A DNA stretch of 64,000 nucleotides from Yoonia sp. BS5-3 (GCF_038069655.2 NZ_CP150951.2:3498001-3562000), one strand, 5' to 3'. Counted from the stretch's first letter, positions 1 to 9,443 are shown. A program made the numbers and translations. Notes: generated by a model from the letters alone, not told the origin.

Positions 1-886
1 TGGCCTGCGCAAGAGCCGGATTGCCCATCATCTTAGCAAGCCCAGCAAAATCCACCTGCGAACGTGAGGAATGCAGGTCCATTGCCCCTTGCGCCAATTT
101 GGTGATCTTGCCGATGCCGCCCCCGATTGTCACCCGCTCAATCGGGTTTTTTGCCAGATATTTCAGCATCCCCCCTGCGAAATCCCCCATATCCAGCATG
201 GCATGATCGGGGAGCTCATAAAGTTCCTGCACGATCCGTTCCGACGTCGCCCCGGTACAGCCCGCCACATGGGTCAGCCCGTCGGCGCGCGCCACATCAA
301 TGCCCCGATGGATTGAGGCGATCCAAGCCGCGCAGCTAAAGGGCCGCACGACGCCCGTTGTCCCAAGGATCGATATCCCCCCCACAATACCTAAACGCGG
401 GTTCCAGGTTTTTTGGGCCAAAGCCACCCCGCCGGGCACCGAGATCGTGATGCAGATATCCGGTGCCTGGCCGTATTCTGCGGCCATCTGCACCACGACA
501 TCCTGCATCATTTGGCGGGGCACCGGGTTGATCGCAGCTTCACCTACGGCGATCGGCAATCCCGGTTTCGTCACGGTTCCGACCCCCTCACCGGCCTGAA
601 ACTGCACACCGCCTGATGATGGGCTGACACGCACGACGATCAAGGCACCATGGGTCACATCAGGGTCATCGCCCGCATCTTTGGTAATCCCGACCTCTGC
701 CCAACCGTTTGCCGCATCTTGATGGGCGAGCGGAAAGCAGGGCGTCTCGCCCTTGGGCAAAGTGATCGTCACAGATGCCGGAAACGCAGGCCCCCAGAGT
801 TTTTCCAACGCCGCCTTGGTGGCCGCTGTGGCGCAAGCCCCCGTCGTCCATCCGCGCCGTAAATCACCTGTGGGCTTCGTTCTCAT
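1..886 (-). CDS. cbiD: Cobalt-precorrin-5B C1-methyltransferase CbiD (partial, C-terminus off the left edge)
   Basis: CbiD methylates C-1 of the corrin ring during cobalamin synthesis, using S-adenosylmethionine in the cytoplasm. About 295 codons are visible, starting at the ATG ending at 886. The N-terminus carries the family hallmark GWTTGACATAATKAA (residues 13-27), followed by the conserved KPGLPIAVGEAAINPVPRQM region and a G-rich stretch (ILGTTGVVRPFS). The family is usually about 360 residues, so roughly 60-70 lie beyond the window. It is divergent from cobA, with 98 bp between the starts. CbiD is the enzyme of the cobalt-early pathway, whereas the adjacent cobB naming follows the oxygen-dependent pathway, so a hybrid route is inferred. 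Confidence 0.93.
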   Translation of the reverse strand, partial: MRTKPTGDLRRGWTTGACATAATKAALEKLWGPAFPASVTITLPKGETPCFPLAHQDAANGWAEVGITKDAGDDPDVTHGALIVVRVSPSSGGVQFQAGEGVGTVTKPGLPIAVGEAAINPVPRQMMQDVVVQMAAEYGQAPDICITISVPGGVALAQKTWNPRLGIVGGISILGTTGVVRPFSCAAWIASIHRGIDVARADGLTHVAGCTGATSERIVQELYELPDHAMLDMGDFAGGMLKYLAKNPIERVTIGGGIGKITKLAQGAMDLHSSRSQVDFAGLAKMMGNPALAQA

Positions 887-984
887 CAGGCGGACTATAG
901 GCAGGACAGCCGATGCCGCCAACGGCCAATTGCAGGTCGTTTGATGGCTTTTCATTAGGCGCTGGCAGCGGCATAAAGGCAGGC

Positions 985-1836
985 ATGAGTAACGCTTTGT
1001 CCCTTCCCGGTTTTGACTGGCCGCAATTGGAGCCCGGCTGGGTCTGGCTTTGCGGCGCAGGTCCCGGCGATCCGGGACTACTGACACTGCATGCGCTCAA
1101 TGCACTCAGCCAAGCCGATGTCGTCATCTATGATGCGCTGGTACAGGAACAGATCCTGAGCTGGGCGCCGCAGGCCGAACATATCTATGCAGGCAAGCGG
1201 GGCGGCAAACCATCGGCCAAACAACGTGATATCTCACTGCATCTGATTGAACTGGCGCAGAACGGCAAAAAGGTGTTGCGCCTGAAAGGCGGCGATCCTT
1301 TTGTATTCGGGCGCGGCGGAGAAGAGGCGCAGACCCTTGTTCAGCACGGTATTCCCATTCGGATCATCCCCGGGATCAGTGCTGGGATTGGGGGGCTGGC
1401 CTATGCCGGGATCCCGGTCACTCACCGCGATGTGAACCAGTCTGTCACCTTTGTCACCGGCCATGACCAATCAGGCAACACGCCTGGATCGCTGGACTGG
1501 ACCAGCATCTCAAAGGGTAGCCAGGTCATCGTGATCTATATGGGGATGAAACATATCGCTCAAATCACGGCCAAACTACTCGCCGCCGGACGCAGTAATG
1601 ATGAGCCTGTCGCAGTTGTCACAACCGCCACAACCGCAGAGCAACAGGTGCTTGAAACCACTTTGGGCCGCATAGTTGATGACATCGCCGCCAGTGGAAT
1701 GGCCCCGCCCGCCGTTATTTGCGTCGGCCAATCAGTGCTGATGCGCCAAGTGCTTGACTGGCAAGGCATGGCTGCGGGCGCGCGCCCGCGCAATCTTGAC
1801 CCGCTAGGGCGCGGCCGCCCGGCCGAGACGGCCTAG
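985..1836 (+). CDS. cobA: Uroporphyrinogen-III C-methyltransferase (SUMT)
   Basis: This enzyme methylates uroporphyrinogen III at C-2 and C-7 to give precorrin-2, the branch point from haem to cobalamin and sirohaem. The 283-residue product has the tetrapyrrole-methylase signatures: LCGAGPGDPGLLTLHA near the N-terminus, YDALV, and the KGGDPFVFGRGGEEA SAM-binding loop. I chose the ATG at 985 because it starts just before the conserved core. An in-frame start at 913 would add 24 unconserved residues and run into the cbiD promoter. cobB follows 20 bp downstream, suggesting a cobA-cobB transcript. It is a stand-alone SUMT, not fused to a CysG-type dehydrogenase/ferrochelatase. Confidence 0.93.
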   Translation: MSNALSLPGFDWPQLEPGWVWLCGAGPGDPGLLTLHALNALSQADVVIYDALVQEQILSWAPQAEHIYAGKRGGKPSAKQRDISLHLIELAQNGKKVLRLKGGDPFVFGRGGEEAQTLVQHGIPIRIIPGISAGIGGLAYAGIPVTHRDVNQSVTFVTGHDQSGNTPGSLDWTSISKGSQVIVIYMGMKHIAQITAKLLAAGRSNDEPVAVVTTATTAEQQVLETTLGRIVDDIAASGMAPPAVICVGQSVLMRQVLDWQGMAAGARPRNLDPLGRGRPAETA

Positions 1837-1856
1837 CCGATGGGCTGCACCGCCAC

Positions 1857-3104
1857 ATGAGCTTTATCATCGCCGCCCCCGCCTCTGGCAGTGGGAAGAC
1901 GACGATTACCCTTGGGCTACTGCGCGCCATCAGCCGCAAGCACCCCATTCGCGCCGCAAAATCAGGCCCCGACTATATTGACCCCCGCTTTCATGAGGCC
2001 GCCTGCGGACAGCCTTGTCTGAACCTTGATGCTTGGGCCATGACACCAGACCGGATCAAGGGGCTGGCAAGCGGCGATCAGCCTTTGATCATTGAGGGGG
2101 CCATGGGTCTTTTTGACGGCGCGCCGCCTGACGGCAAAGGCGCCACGGCCGATCTGGCCCGTATCCTGGGGCTGCCGGTCGTGCTTGTGGTCGATGCGGG
2201 CAAAATGGCAGGCTCTGTTGCGCCCTTGGTGCAAGGTTTTGCCGCATATGACAGCCAAGTCCCAATCGCCGGGGTCATTTTGAACAATGTCGGCTCACCA
2301 CGCCATGAGGCGATGCTGCGCCGCGCGCTGCCCCATTTTCGCATTTTTGGGGCAGTCCTCCGCCGTCCCGATTTGGCCCAACCCTCACGTCATCTGGGAT
2401 TGGTACAGGCGCAAGAACGACCCGATCTGATGACATATCTCGATCAAGCCGCTGATATTGTGGCCGAAAACATCGATCTGGATCAGCTTTTGGCGCTGCC
2501 ATCCCCGAACTGGGAAGGCGACCCGGCCAAGTCTATTCCGCCTCCGGCTCAGCACATTGCCGTCGCCCAAGATGCTGCATTTGCGTTCACCTACCCGCAT
2601 ATGCTGGCCGATTGGCATGCCGCCGGGGCGCAGATTTCCTTTTTCTCACCCCTGGCCAACGATCCGGTCCCGGATGCCGACTTCATCTATCTGCCCGGCG
2701 GCTACCCAGAGCTGCATGCCGGGCAACTTGCCGCAAACACCGTCTTTCTGGACAGCTTACGCCGCAGTGAGGCGCTGATTTATGGCGAATGCGGGGGGTA
2801 TATGACATTGGGCGAGAGGCTGACCGATGCTGCGGGCCATGTGCATCATATGGCGGGGCTACTGCCACTGGCCACTTCCTTTGCCGCGCGAAAACTGCAT
2901 CTGGGATACCGGCAATTGGTCTGTGATTGGGCACCACTGCAAGGCCAATGGGCCGGGCATGAATTTCATTATGCCACGACCCTTTACGCCGAAGGTGAAC
3001 CGCTCTTTCAGGCCCGCGACGCCGAAGGAACCGCCCTTGCCGCAATGGGCCTGCGCAATGGCCGGGTCTGCGGATCTTTCGCACATCTGATTGATGCGGT
3101 TTAA
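1857..3104 (+). CDS. cobB: Cobyrinate / hydrogenobyrinate a,c-diamide synthase
   Basis: This glutamine-dependent amidotransferase amidates the a and c side chains of the corrin macrocycle, using ATP. The 415-residue protein opens with a P-loop (APASGSGKTTITLG, residues 7-20) of the dethiobiotin-synthetase-like domain. The C-terminal glutaminase domain shows the LPGGYPELHA segment and the nucleophile region YGECGGYM, where the Cys is catalytic. Length and two-domain order match CobB/CbiA. It begins 20 bp after cobA on the same strand, and its product acts several steps later in the same pathway. The sequence alone cannot say whether the natural substrate already carries cobalt. Confidence 0.93.
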   Translation: MSFIIAAPASGSGKTTITLGLLRAISRKHPIRAAKSGPDYIDPRFHEAACGQPCLNLDAWAMTPDRIKGLASGDQPLIIEGAMGLFDGAPPDGKGATADLARILGLPVVLVVDAGKMAGSVAPLVQGFAAYDSQVPIAGVILNNVGSPRHEAMLRRALPHFRIFGAVLRRPDLAQPSRHLGLVQAQERPDLMTYLDQAADIVAENIDLDQLLALPSPNWEGDPAKSIPPPAQHIAVAQDAAFAFTYPHMLADWHAAGAQISFFSPLANDPVPDADFIYLPGGYPELHAGQLAANTVFLDSLRRSEALIYGECGGYMTLGERLTDAAGHVHHMAGLLPLATSFAARKLHLGYRQLVCDWAPLQGQWAGHEFHYATTLYAEGEPLFQARDAEGTALAAMGLRNGRVCGSFAHLIDAV

Positions 3105-3146
3105 AACTCGTTGCCTTGCCCCAAAAGCAAGCGTACCGATACCGCT

Positions 3147-4361
3147 ATGACAGAAATTAACGACACCCGCGCGAAACGAAACGTGGCCGTGCTTGTGCTG
3201 GCGCAGGCGATCCTGGGCGCACAAATGCCAATGATCTTTGTCATTGGCGGACTTGCCGGCGGGCAGCTTGCATCGAATGTCTGCCTTGCGACCTTGCCGA
3301 TCTCTTTCATCGTCTTTGGATCGATGACAACGGCCCCCTGGCTGAGCCCGCTCATGCAACACCGCGGGCGACGCTTTGGGTTCTTCGTTGGTGCAATCGC
3401 GGGGGCTGCCGGGGCGGCGGTGGCCGCATATGGGCTTTATGTCAGCTCATTCGCGATCCTGCTTGCCGGATCATATTTGACCGGTATCTACATGTCAGCG
3501 CAGGGTTTTTACCGGTTCGCTGCAACAGATTCTGCATCCGAAGCGTTCCGGCCAAAGGCCGTTTCCTACGTCATGGCGGGCGGGCTGCTGTCGGCCATCA
3601 TCGGGCCAGAGCTGAACAAACATGTCTCAGACGCATTTGTGATCCCGTTTCTGGGCACGTATCTGACCATTGCCGTACTGAATGTCGTCGGCATGCTGTT
3701 ATTCTTCTTTCTGGACCTGCCAAAGGGCAGCAAAACCGCCCCCGATCAGCCCTTGGCCGCCCCCCGCAGCCGTAAAGAGCTGCTGCGCGAGCCCCGCATC
3801 ATCGTCGCGATGATTTGCGGGATGGTATCTTACGCGTTGATGAATCTGGTGATGACATCAACACCGCTGGCAGTGGTTGGCTGTGGGTTCACCACCGACA
3901 ACGCCAATGACATCGTGCGCGCCCACGTGTTGGCGATGTTCGTCCCCTCATTCTTTACCGGTCATCTGATCGCCCGTTTCGGGGTTGAGCGGATCGTGTC
4001 AGCAGGTCTTGTGATCCTTGCGATTGCCGGTGTTGTCGCCTTGTCAGGTGTCGAACTGACACAGTTTTACGGCGCATTGATCCTGTTGGGGCTGGGTTGG
4101 AATTTCGGCTTTATCGGCGCCACAACCATGCTGGCCGGCGCCCACCGCCCCGAAGAACGCGGCGTGGTCCAAGGGATGAATGATATGGTCGTCTTTGGCA
4201 TGGTGACGGTGGCGTCGCTGGCCTCGGGCGGGCTGATGAATTGCTCAGGCGGCACCGCAATTGAGGGCTGGAACGCCGTCAATTTGGCGATGGTCCCGTT
4301 CCTTGTGCTGGCGGGTGGCTCACTTATCTGGCTCGTGCGACAACCCAAAATGGCGACGTAG
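3147..4361 (+). CDS. MFS transporter (YbfB/UMF1-like permease, substrate unknown)
   Basis: This is a 404-residue polytopic membrane protein with about twelve hydrophobic segments and the long central loop of the major facilitator superfamily (around residues 190-215, PKGSKTAPDQP). A conserved motif-A-like stretch, MQHRGRRFGFFVG, follows the second helix. The ATG at 3147 was preferred over an upstream in-frame start at 3111 because it begins the polar N-tail immediately before helix 1. It lies 42 bp after cobB on the same strand, so it could belong to the cobalamin transcript, but nothing in the sequence identifies the substrate. The next gene starts 4 bp after its stop, implying co-transcription. 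Confidence 0.85.
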   Translation: MTEINDTRAKRNVAVLVLAQAILGAQMPMIFVIGGLAGGQLASNVCLATLPISFIVFGSMTTAPWLSPLMQHRGRRFGFFVGAIAGAAGAAVAAYGLYVSSFAILLAGSYLTGIYMSAQGFYRFAATDSASEAFRPKAVSYVMAGGLLSAIIGPELNKHVSDAFVIPFLGTYLTIAVLNVVGMLLFFFLDLPKGSKTAPDQPLAAPRSRKELLREPRIIVAMICGMVSYALMNLVMTSTPLAVVGCGFTTDNANDIVRAHVLAMFVPSFFTGHLIARFGVERIVSAGLVILAIAGVVALSGVELTQFYGALILLGLGWNFGFIGATTMLAGAHRPEERGVVQGMNDMVVFGMVTVASLASGGLMNCSGGTAIEGWNAVNLAMVPFLVLAGGSLIWLVRQPKMAT

Positions 4362-4365
4362 CCGA

Positions 4366-5046
4366 ATGTTTTGGCGACAAAGGGCAAGTATTGGCGATGA
4401 TCTAAAGGACTGGATTGAAGACAGTTTCGATTGGTGCCGTGATCGGTTTGGCGTTGACTGGCAAACATCAAGACAACTGATCACCGCTGACAAAACATTT
4501 TTCACCGCCGGTGCTGGTCACACGCCTGAGGTGGCACAACAAATCGCAGATGACATCGCGAAATTGATCCCTGTCCGCAGCATCGAGGTCCAACCGATCG
4601 CAGCGCTCGACCCCGAGTACCGCCATAGCTATCAGGACATATCTAGTGTCGCAGGCGCCTATCTGCATGATGATGAGGTGCCATTGATCAATTACGATCC
4701 ATCCCTGATGACCAAGCCAATTGCTTTCATCAACACGATGACCCACGAACTAATGCATGATCGGCTTGCATCGTATGTTGACGATATGCCGGGCGGTGAA
4801 CCGGCGCATGAGCTTTCTACAGATTTGCACTGTACCACCCACGGCTTTGGGCTTTTTGCGCTGGATGGACCCGCACAAGTAGGGTGGTCTGGCTATATGA
4901 CGCAAGAGTCGCGCGCATATGCCTTGGCCACGTTCTTAGATCGCCATGATGTCGACCCTGAATTCGCAGCATCCCGCATCAGCGGAAGATCGGCAAAGGC
5001 ATTGCGCCGCGCTGTTGCTGAACGAATGCGCGATTTCGCAACATAA
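4366..5046 (+). CDS. Putative zincin-like protein with HExxH motif
   Basis: A 226-residue protein with no signal peptide. Residues 127-131 read HELMH, a classic HExxH zinc-binding motif, followed by EPAHELSTDLHCTTHGFGLF (residues 145-164). The pattern HExxH, then E..TDL, then GFG.F, occurs in small uncharacterised bacterial zincin-like proteins, where the downstream acidic residue is a candidate third metal ligand. No prosegment or export signal is visible, so a cytoplasmic role is likely. It starts 4 bp downstream of the MFS gene and appears translationally linked to it. The function is unknown; metallopeptidase activity is an inference from the motif only. Confidence 0.7.
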   Translation: MFWRQRASIGDDLKDWIEDSFDWCRDRFGVDWQTSRQLITADKTFFTAGAGHTPEVAQQIADDIAKLIPVRSIEVQPIAALDPEYRHSYQDISSVAGAYLHDDEVPLINYDPSLMTKPIAFINTMTHELMHDRLASYVDDMPGGEPAHELSTDLHCTTHGFGLFALDGPAQVGWSGYMTQESRAYALATFLDRHDVDPEFAASRISGRSAKALRRAVAERMRDFAT

Positions 5047-5054
5047 GTTTAACT

Positions 5055-5822
5055 TCAAACCCACCAGCCACGTAAGGCGACATGTAAGAACCTCAGCTGA
5101 TCCCGCATGGGATGCGGCACTGTGCGCCCTTCTGACACGATCGCGGGGCGGCGGGCCACCCGCTGCAAGGTCGGGCGCGCGGCATAGCCCGCCAAAAGCG
5201 CAGGTGCCGCATCAGCTGGCATACGCCGTCTTGCCGCCGTCGCGGCCTTGAGCCGATCAAGCCCCTGACGCGCAAGCGCCTTTACCCCGTCAGCCGAACC
5301 ATCAACCAAAGGCTTGCGCCCCCGCTCTTCCAGGTCAGGTATCGCCTGAAACCAATTGGCAATCCCTGACCCCGCTGCAAAATCCCGCACGATCTGTTCT
5401 GGCGCCGCACCCAATAGCCGCGCAGCCGTCCACATCAGATGCCCAGCTGTCGCATCGATATAGCTATCGAAATGCGCGGTGTCCTCAAACGGATCTTTGT
5501 AGATGTCCCATCGCCGGGCCGCTACCAGCCCGTCCAGCAACTTGGCGCCTTCAGGATCAAGCACTTGTGCCAGCGCATCGACGACCTCATGTTTTCGCGC
5601 AGGGCCGCCCGCTGCGATCTCCTCCAGCGCATCACGCCACCATTGCAGGCGCATCTCGGCAATCATCGGCTCTTCGGTCACCCAGGGCGCGCGGGCAACT
5701 TCGACGTTGAAGGCATAAATCGGAAACAGGACGCGGCGGGCGGGCACAGGTGCCGTCATCGTGGCCCGGAAACGCGCAGGATCGGCTCGCTGAACGAGCG
5801 CGGCACAAGCGTTCAAACTCAC
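5055..5822 (-). CDS. Squalene/phytoene synthase family protein (NDUFAF6-like)
   Basis: A 255-residue all-helical protein of the squalene/phytoene synthase superfamily. Visible family blocks are RVLFPIYAFNVEVAR near residue 30, RLQWWRDALEEI (about 58-69), and IANWFQAIPDLEERGR in the second half. The two Asp-rich motifs needed for prenyl diphosphate ionisation are not intact: the position of the first reads WRDAL with no DxxxD. This resembles the group related to the complex I assembly factor NDUFAF6 rather than a true phytoene synthase. No carotenoid genes are nearby. It overlaps the upstream lipoprotein gene by 4 bp, so both are probably on one transcript with cimA. Confidence 0.75.
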   Translation of the reverse strand: MSLNACAALVQRADPARFRATMTAPVPARRVLFPIYAFNVEVARAPWVTEEPMIAEMRLQWWRDALEEIAAGGPARKHEVVDALAQVLDPEGAKLLDGLVAARRWDIYKDPFEDTAHFDSYIDATAGHLMWTAARLLGAAPEQIVRDFAAGSGIANWFQAIPDLEERGRKPLVDGSADGVKALARQGLDRLKAATAARRRMPADAAPALLAGYAARPTLQRVARRPAIVSEGRTVPHPMRDQLRFLHVALRGWWV

Positions 5823-6259
5823 TCTGAAACGCCCTCAACCGCATCGCGGTAAACCTGCCGCACGGCCTCTTGGGCGGCGCGCATATCGGTGTTCGGACAG
5901 CCATCGGCCATCGTTTGTTGATCATCGGGCGCATCGACAACTGTGATGTAGTCAGTCCCATAATCCACGCAGAGCACCCCATCGGGCTGCTCATATGTGG
6001 ACATTTGCGCCAGCGCGACGCCGCGCATTTTTTCGTATGTTCCGGCAGGCAGGTCCGTCACGACCGTCTGATCATTGCCATTGGTGGGATCCCAATTGGA
6101 AAAGACAACCGTCTCATCTGCATAAATGACCATCCGATTGCTGCCGTGCACCGACCCACCATTGCCTATATCGACATGCGGTTGTTCGCGGTTCACCAGC
6201 GACCCAGGATCAACGCATCCAAACAATCCCAACAATGAAGTGATCATCATATGACGCAT
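5819..6259 (-). CDS. Putative small lipoprotein
   Basis: A protein of about 146 residues whose N-terminus is short, hydrophobic and ends in a lipobox-like LFGC within the first 16 residues, predicting lipid attachment at the Cys. The remainder is soluble and polar, with two further Cys (around VLCVDY and DGCPN) that could pair. I know no family for it. The ATG at 6259 overlaps the cimA stop as TGATG, indicating translational coupling. Its own stop overlaps the start of the squalene/phytoene synthase-like gene. An upstream GTG at 6262 is also in frame. Confidence 0.6.
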   Translation of the reverse strand: MRHMMITSLLGLFGCVDPGSLVNREQPHVDIGNGGSVHGSNRMVIYADETVVFSNWDPTNGNDQTVVTDLPAGTYEKMRGVALAQMSTYEQPDGVLCVDYGTDYITVVDAPDDQQTMADGCPNTDMRAAQEAVRQVYRDAVEGVSE

Positions 6260-7875
6260 CACGCGGTCGCCTTGTCACGGATCAGTTTCCAGTTAATCGC
6301 ATCAACCAGCGCATCGAAAGACGCATCAACTATGTTGGCGCTAACGCCTACAGTGGACCAGCGTCGCCCCTGCCCGTCTTCGCTATCGATGATCACGCGG
6401 GTCACCGCCTCGGTGCCGCCATTGGTGATGCGCACCTTGAAATCGACCAGCTGCATATCGTCAATGATCGCCTGATAAGGCCCGAGGTCTTTTGCCAAAG
6501 CACGGGACAAAGCGTTCACAGGGCCTTGGTCTGATCCGTCCGGGCCCTGACTTTCGCTGACATTCAAAACCTTCTTGCCACCAACCTTGGTGACAACAAC
6601 GGCCTCTGAAAGAGATACCATCTCATTGCGCTTGTTGCGCCGCCGTTCGACCGTCACGCGGTAGCGTTTCACCTCAAAGAAACGAGGCAATTTACCCAGC
6701 TCTTCGCGGGCCAGCAGCTCAAAGCTGGCCTGCGCCGTGTCATAGGAAAAGCCCTGCGCTTCCTTTTCCTTGATCCGCTCAACAATGCGGGCCAGCGCGG
6801 GATCGCCCGCCTGAACGGTCAGCCCGGCTTCGGCCAGGCGCGCACGAAGGTTCGATTGGCCCGCCTGATTGGACATGGGCACGATGCGGCTATTGCCCAC
6901 AGTTGCCGGGTCCACATGTTCATATGTGCTGGGGTCCTTGGCAATGGCGCTGGCATGCAGGCCCGATTTATGAGCAAAAGCCGAGGCGCCGACATAGGGT
7001 GCCTGTTTGGCGGGCACACGATTCAGAATATCATCCAGCATGCGCGAGGCTTTGCGCAGCCCCGTCAAAGCCTCAAGCGTGACCCCGGTTTCAAACTGGC
7101 TGGCAAAGGGTTCTTTCAGCAGTAGCGTCGGGATCAAGGTTGTCAGGTTTGCATTGCCGCAGCGTTCGCCTAGCCCGTTCAATGTGCCCTGAATTTGGCG
7201 GGCACCGGCCAGAACGGCGGCCAGCGATCCAGCCACGGCATTTTCGGTATCATTGTGGGTATGGATAGCCAGATGATCACCCGGGATGCCGCTGGCGATC
7301 ACCTCAGTGACGATGCGGCCAATCTCATCCGGCAACGTACCGCCATTGGTATCGCAAAGCACAATCCATCGGGCCCCGGCGCCATGGGCGGCATGGACAC
7401 ATTGCAGCGCATAATCCGGGTTGGCTTTATAGCCGTCAAAAAAATGTTCGGCGTCAAACAACCCCTCGCGGCCCTGCCCGGCGATATGGGCAAAGCTGGC
7501 TGACAGATTTTCAAGGTTTTCTTCCAGCGTGATCCCGAGGGCTTTGGTCACATGGAAATCATGCGATTTGCCCACCAGACAAACGGCGGAAGTGCCCGCA
7601 TTCATCACCGCTGACAGGACATCATCGTTTGCGGCCGAGCGGCCCGCGCGTTTGGTCATGCCAAAGGCTGTGAAGGTGGCACGTGTCTTGGGCGGGGCGG
7701 CGAAAAAGGCGGTATCTGTCGGATTGGCCCCCGGCCAGCCGCCTTCGATATAATCCAGACCCAGTTGATCCAGCACAGTGGCGATCTGGCGCTTTTCATC
7801 AGCTGAGAATTGGACACCTTGGGTCTGGGCCCCGTCCCGCAGCGTTGTATCAAACAGGTAAAGCCGTTCTTTCAT
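6259..7875 (-). CDS. cimA: (R)-citramalate synthase
   Basis: CimA condenses pyruvate with acetyl-CoA to (R)-citramalate, a threonine-independent entry to 2-oxobutanoate and isoleucine. The 538-residue protein has the DRE-TIM metallolyase start LFDTTLRDGAQTQGVQ (residues 7-22), the GGWPGANP loop, the metal-ligand HTHNDTENAVA segment and the AHKSGLHASAI motif, followed by a C-terminal regulatory domain typical of isopropylmalate/citramalate synthases. The arrangement LDYIEGGWPG favours the citramalate-synthase clade over LeuA. It lies downstream of cysS with 37 bp between, and that gap holds a perfect hairpin. Confidence 0.9.
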   Translation of the reverse strand: MKERLYLFDTTLRDGAQTQGVQFSADEKRQIATVLDQLGLDYIEGGWPGANPTDTAFFAAPPKTRATFTAFGMTKRAGRSAANDDVLSAVMNAGTSAVCLVGKSHDFHVTKALGITLEENLENLSASFAHIAGQGREGLFDAEHFFDGYKANPDYALQCVHAAHGAGARWIVLCDTNGGTLPDEIGRIVTEVIASGIPGDHLAIHTHNDTENAVAGSLAAVLAGARQIQGTLNGLGERCGNANLTTLIPTLLLKEPFASQFETGVTLEALTGLRKASRMLDDILNRVPAKQAPYVGASAFAHKSGLHASAIAKDPSTYEHVDPATVGNSRIVPMSNQAGQSNLRARLAEAGLTVQAGDPALARIVERIKEKEAQGFSYDTAQASFELLAREELGKLPRFFEVKRYRVTVERRRNKRNEMVSLSEAVVVTKVGGKKVLNVSESQGPDGSDQGPVNALSRALAKDLGPYQAIIDDMQLVDFKVRITNGGTEAVTRVIIDSEDGQGRRWSTVGVSANIVDASFDALVDAINWKLIRDKATA

Positions 7876-7888
7876 CGCGCGCCCTCCG

Positions 7889-7910
7889 CAGAATTTTTGC
7901 TAAAATTCTG
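7889..7910. promoter_or_regulatory. Perfect AT-rich inverted repeat between cysS and cimA
   Basis: CAGAATTTT and AAAATTCTG form a perfect 9-bp inverted repeat with a 4-base loop, 14 bp before the cimA start and 3 bp after the cysS stop. It is AT-rich with no T-run, so it looks more like an operator or mRNA hairpin controlling cimA translation than a terminator. I do not recognise the cognate regulator. Confidence 0.4.
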
Positions 7911-7912
7911 CA

Positions 7913-9304
7913 TCATACATCCTCCAATTTGGTCGCGTCGAATGCGGGTCCGGCTTCCAGCTCAACCCCGGTTTTCGACATGCGCACCTCGACACCCGCG
8001 CCCAGCAGCATGGACTTCATGGCATCCACCGCCGCGAAATCCTTGGTTTCCATCGCCTGCGCGCGCAAGGCGCCAAGCTTGTCAGCAAAGGCACTCAGAT
8101 CAACCGTCGCTGCGTCCCAGCCGCCCAGCTCTTCCGTCAATAGCCCAAGCAGCCGCGCCGACGATAAGAACACGGCTTTTTCGATATGACAGTCTTTCTG
8201 AGGGTTCGCCGCTATCTCTTTGGCCATCGCATGCAGACGCATCAACGCCCCAGCCGTATTCAGATCATCGGCAAGAAGGTCAACCACCTCTTGGTCAGGG
8301 CCGACCTCTTCGGCACCTTTGATCAGCTTACGCCATGCCTTCAAGGTCTTCGTCGCCTGCGCGGCTTTGGCAGCCGTCCAATCCATCGGCTTGCCGTAAT
8401 GGGTACCCAGCATGACTATACGGATCACCTCGCCCGGGATGCCCTGATCAAGAAGATCACGGATGGTAAAGAAGTTGCCCAGCGACTTGGACATCTTCTT
8501 GCCCTCGACCTGCAGCATCTCATTGTGGATCCAATAACGAGCGAATTCGCCCTCTGGGCAGGCGCAGCTAGACTGCGCAATCTCATTCTCATGATGGGGA
8601 AATTGCAGATCATTGCCGCCGCCATGGATATCAAAGGTCGCGCCCAGCAGATCATGCGCCATGGCCGAGCATTCGATATGCCAGCCTGGGCGGCCATAGC
8701 CCCATGGGCTGTCCCAGCCCGGCACGCCCTCGCCCGATGGCTTCCACAGCACAAAATCCATCGGATTGCGTTTGTAAGGGGCAACCTCAACCCGTGCGCC
8801 CGCAATCATGTCATCAACGGACCGACCCGACAGAGCCCCGTAATCGGCGTAACTGTCCACGGCAAAAAGCGCATGGCCTTCAGCGGCATAGGCATGACCC
8901 TTGGCGATCAGATCTTCAATCATCGCGATCATCTGCGGAATATACTGGGTTGCCCGGGGCTCATGGGTTGGGCGCATCGCGCCCAAGGCATCCATATCTG
9001 CGTGATACCAGCCAACGGTTTCTTCGGTGATATCTGAAATCGGGCGGCCCGTCTCTGCGGCGCGCGCGTTGATCTTGTCATCCACATCCGTGAAGTTGCG
9101 CACATAGGTCACATGATCCGCGCCATAAATATGGCGCAGCAGCCGGAACAGCACGTCAAACAGCAGCACATTGCGCGAATTACCCAGATGCGCTCGATCA
9201 TAGACCGTCGGCCCGCACAGATACATGCGGACGTTTTGGGGATCGATCGGCACGAAATCCTCGCGTTTGCGGGTTTTCGTATTCTGGAGACGGATCGTAG
9301 TCAT
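7913..9304 (-). CDS. cysS: Cysteinyl-tRNA synthetase
   Basis: A class I aminoacyl-tRNA synthetase that charges tRNA-Cys. The 463-residue protein shows [16 protein letters not shown] near residue 28, containing the first zinc ligand Cys and the HIGH-box variant, then [12 protein letters not shown], the GWHIECSAM zinc region, HHENEIAQS, and KMSKSLGNF as the KMSKS loop. Length matches the family. It lies upstream of cimA on the minus strand. The 139 bp upstream of its start hold no recognisable gene. Confidence 0.96.
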   Translation of the reverse strand: MTTIRLQNTKTRKREDFVPIDPQNVRMYLCGPTVYDRAHLGNSRNVLLFDVLFRLLRHIYGADHVTYVRNFTDVDDKINARAAETGRPISDITEETVGWYHADMDALGAMRPTHEPRATQYIPQMIAMIEDLIAKGHAYAAEGHALFAVDSYADYGALSGRSVDDMIAGARVEVAPYKRNPMDFVLWKPSGEGVPGWDSPWGYGRPGWHIECSAMAHDLLGATFDIHGGGNDLQFPHHENEIAQSSCACPEGEFARYWIHNEMLQVEGKKMSKSLGNFFTIRDLLDQGIPGEVIRIVMLGTHYGKPMDWTAAKAAQATKTLKAWRKLIKGAEEVGPDQEVVDLLADDLNTAGALMRLHAMAKEIAANPQKDCHIEKAVFLSSARLLGLLTEELGGWDAATVDLSAFADKLGALRAQAMETKDFAAVDAMKSMLLGAGVEVRMSKTGVELEAGPAFDATKLEDV

Positions 9305-9443
9305 AGGTCCTCACGCGCAAATGTTGCGCCGCGGGCTTAGCAAGTTCAGGTTAGAAGTGAAACGTGAAAGAACAGCCCGCGACAGATGTCAGCAGGTAAT
9401 AATGCAGCAGATAATGATGCATGTGTTCTTCATACGACCAGCT

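Noticed and set aside
887-984. Possible cobalamin riboswitch between cbiD and cobA
   Set aside because: The 98-bp gap is too short and I see no B12-box-like sequence.
5055-5822. True phytoene synthase of carotenoid synthesis
   Set aside because: The Asp-rich motifs are degenerate and no crt genes are near; it fits the NDUFAF6-like branch better.
8186-9037. 283-codon open frame antisense to cysS
   Set aside because: Opposite strand of an intact synthetase; no family features.
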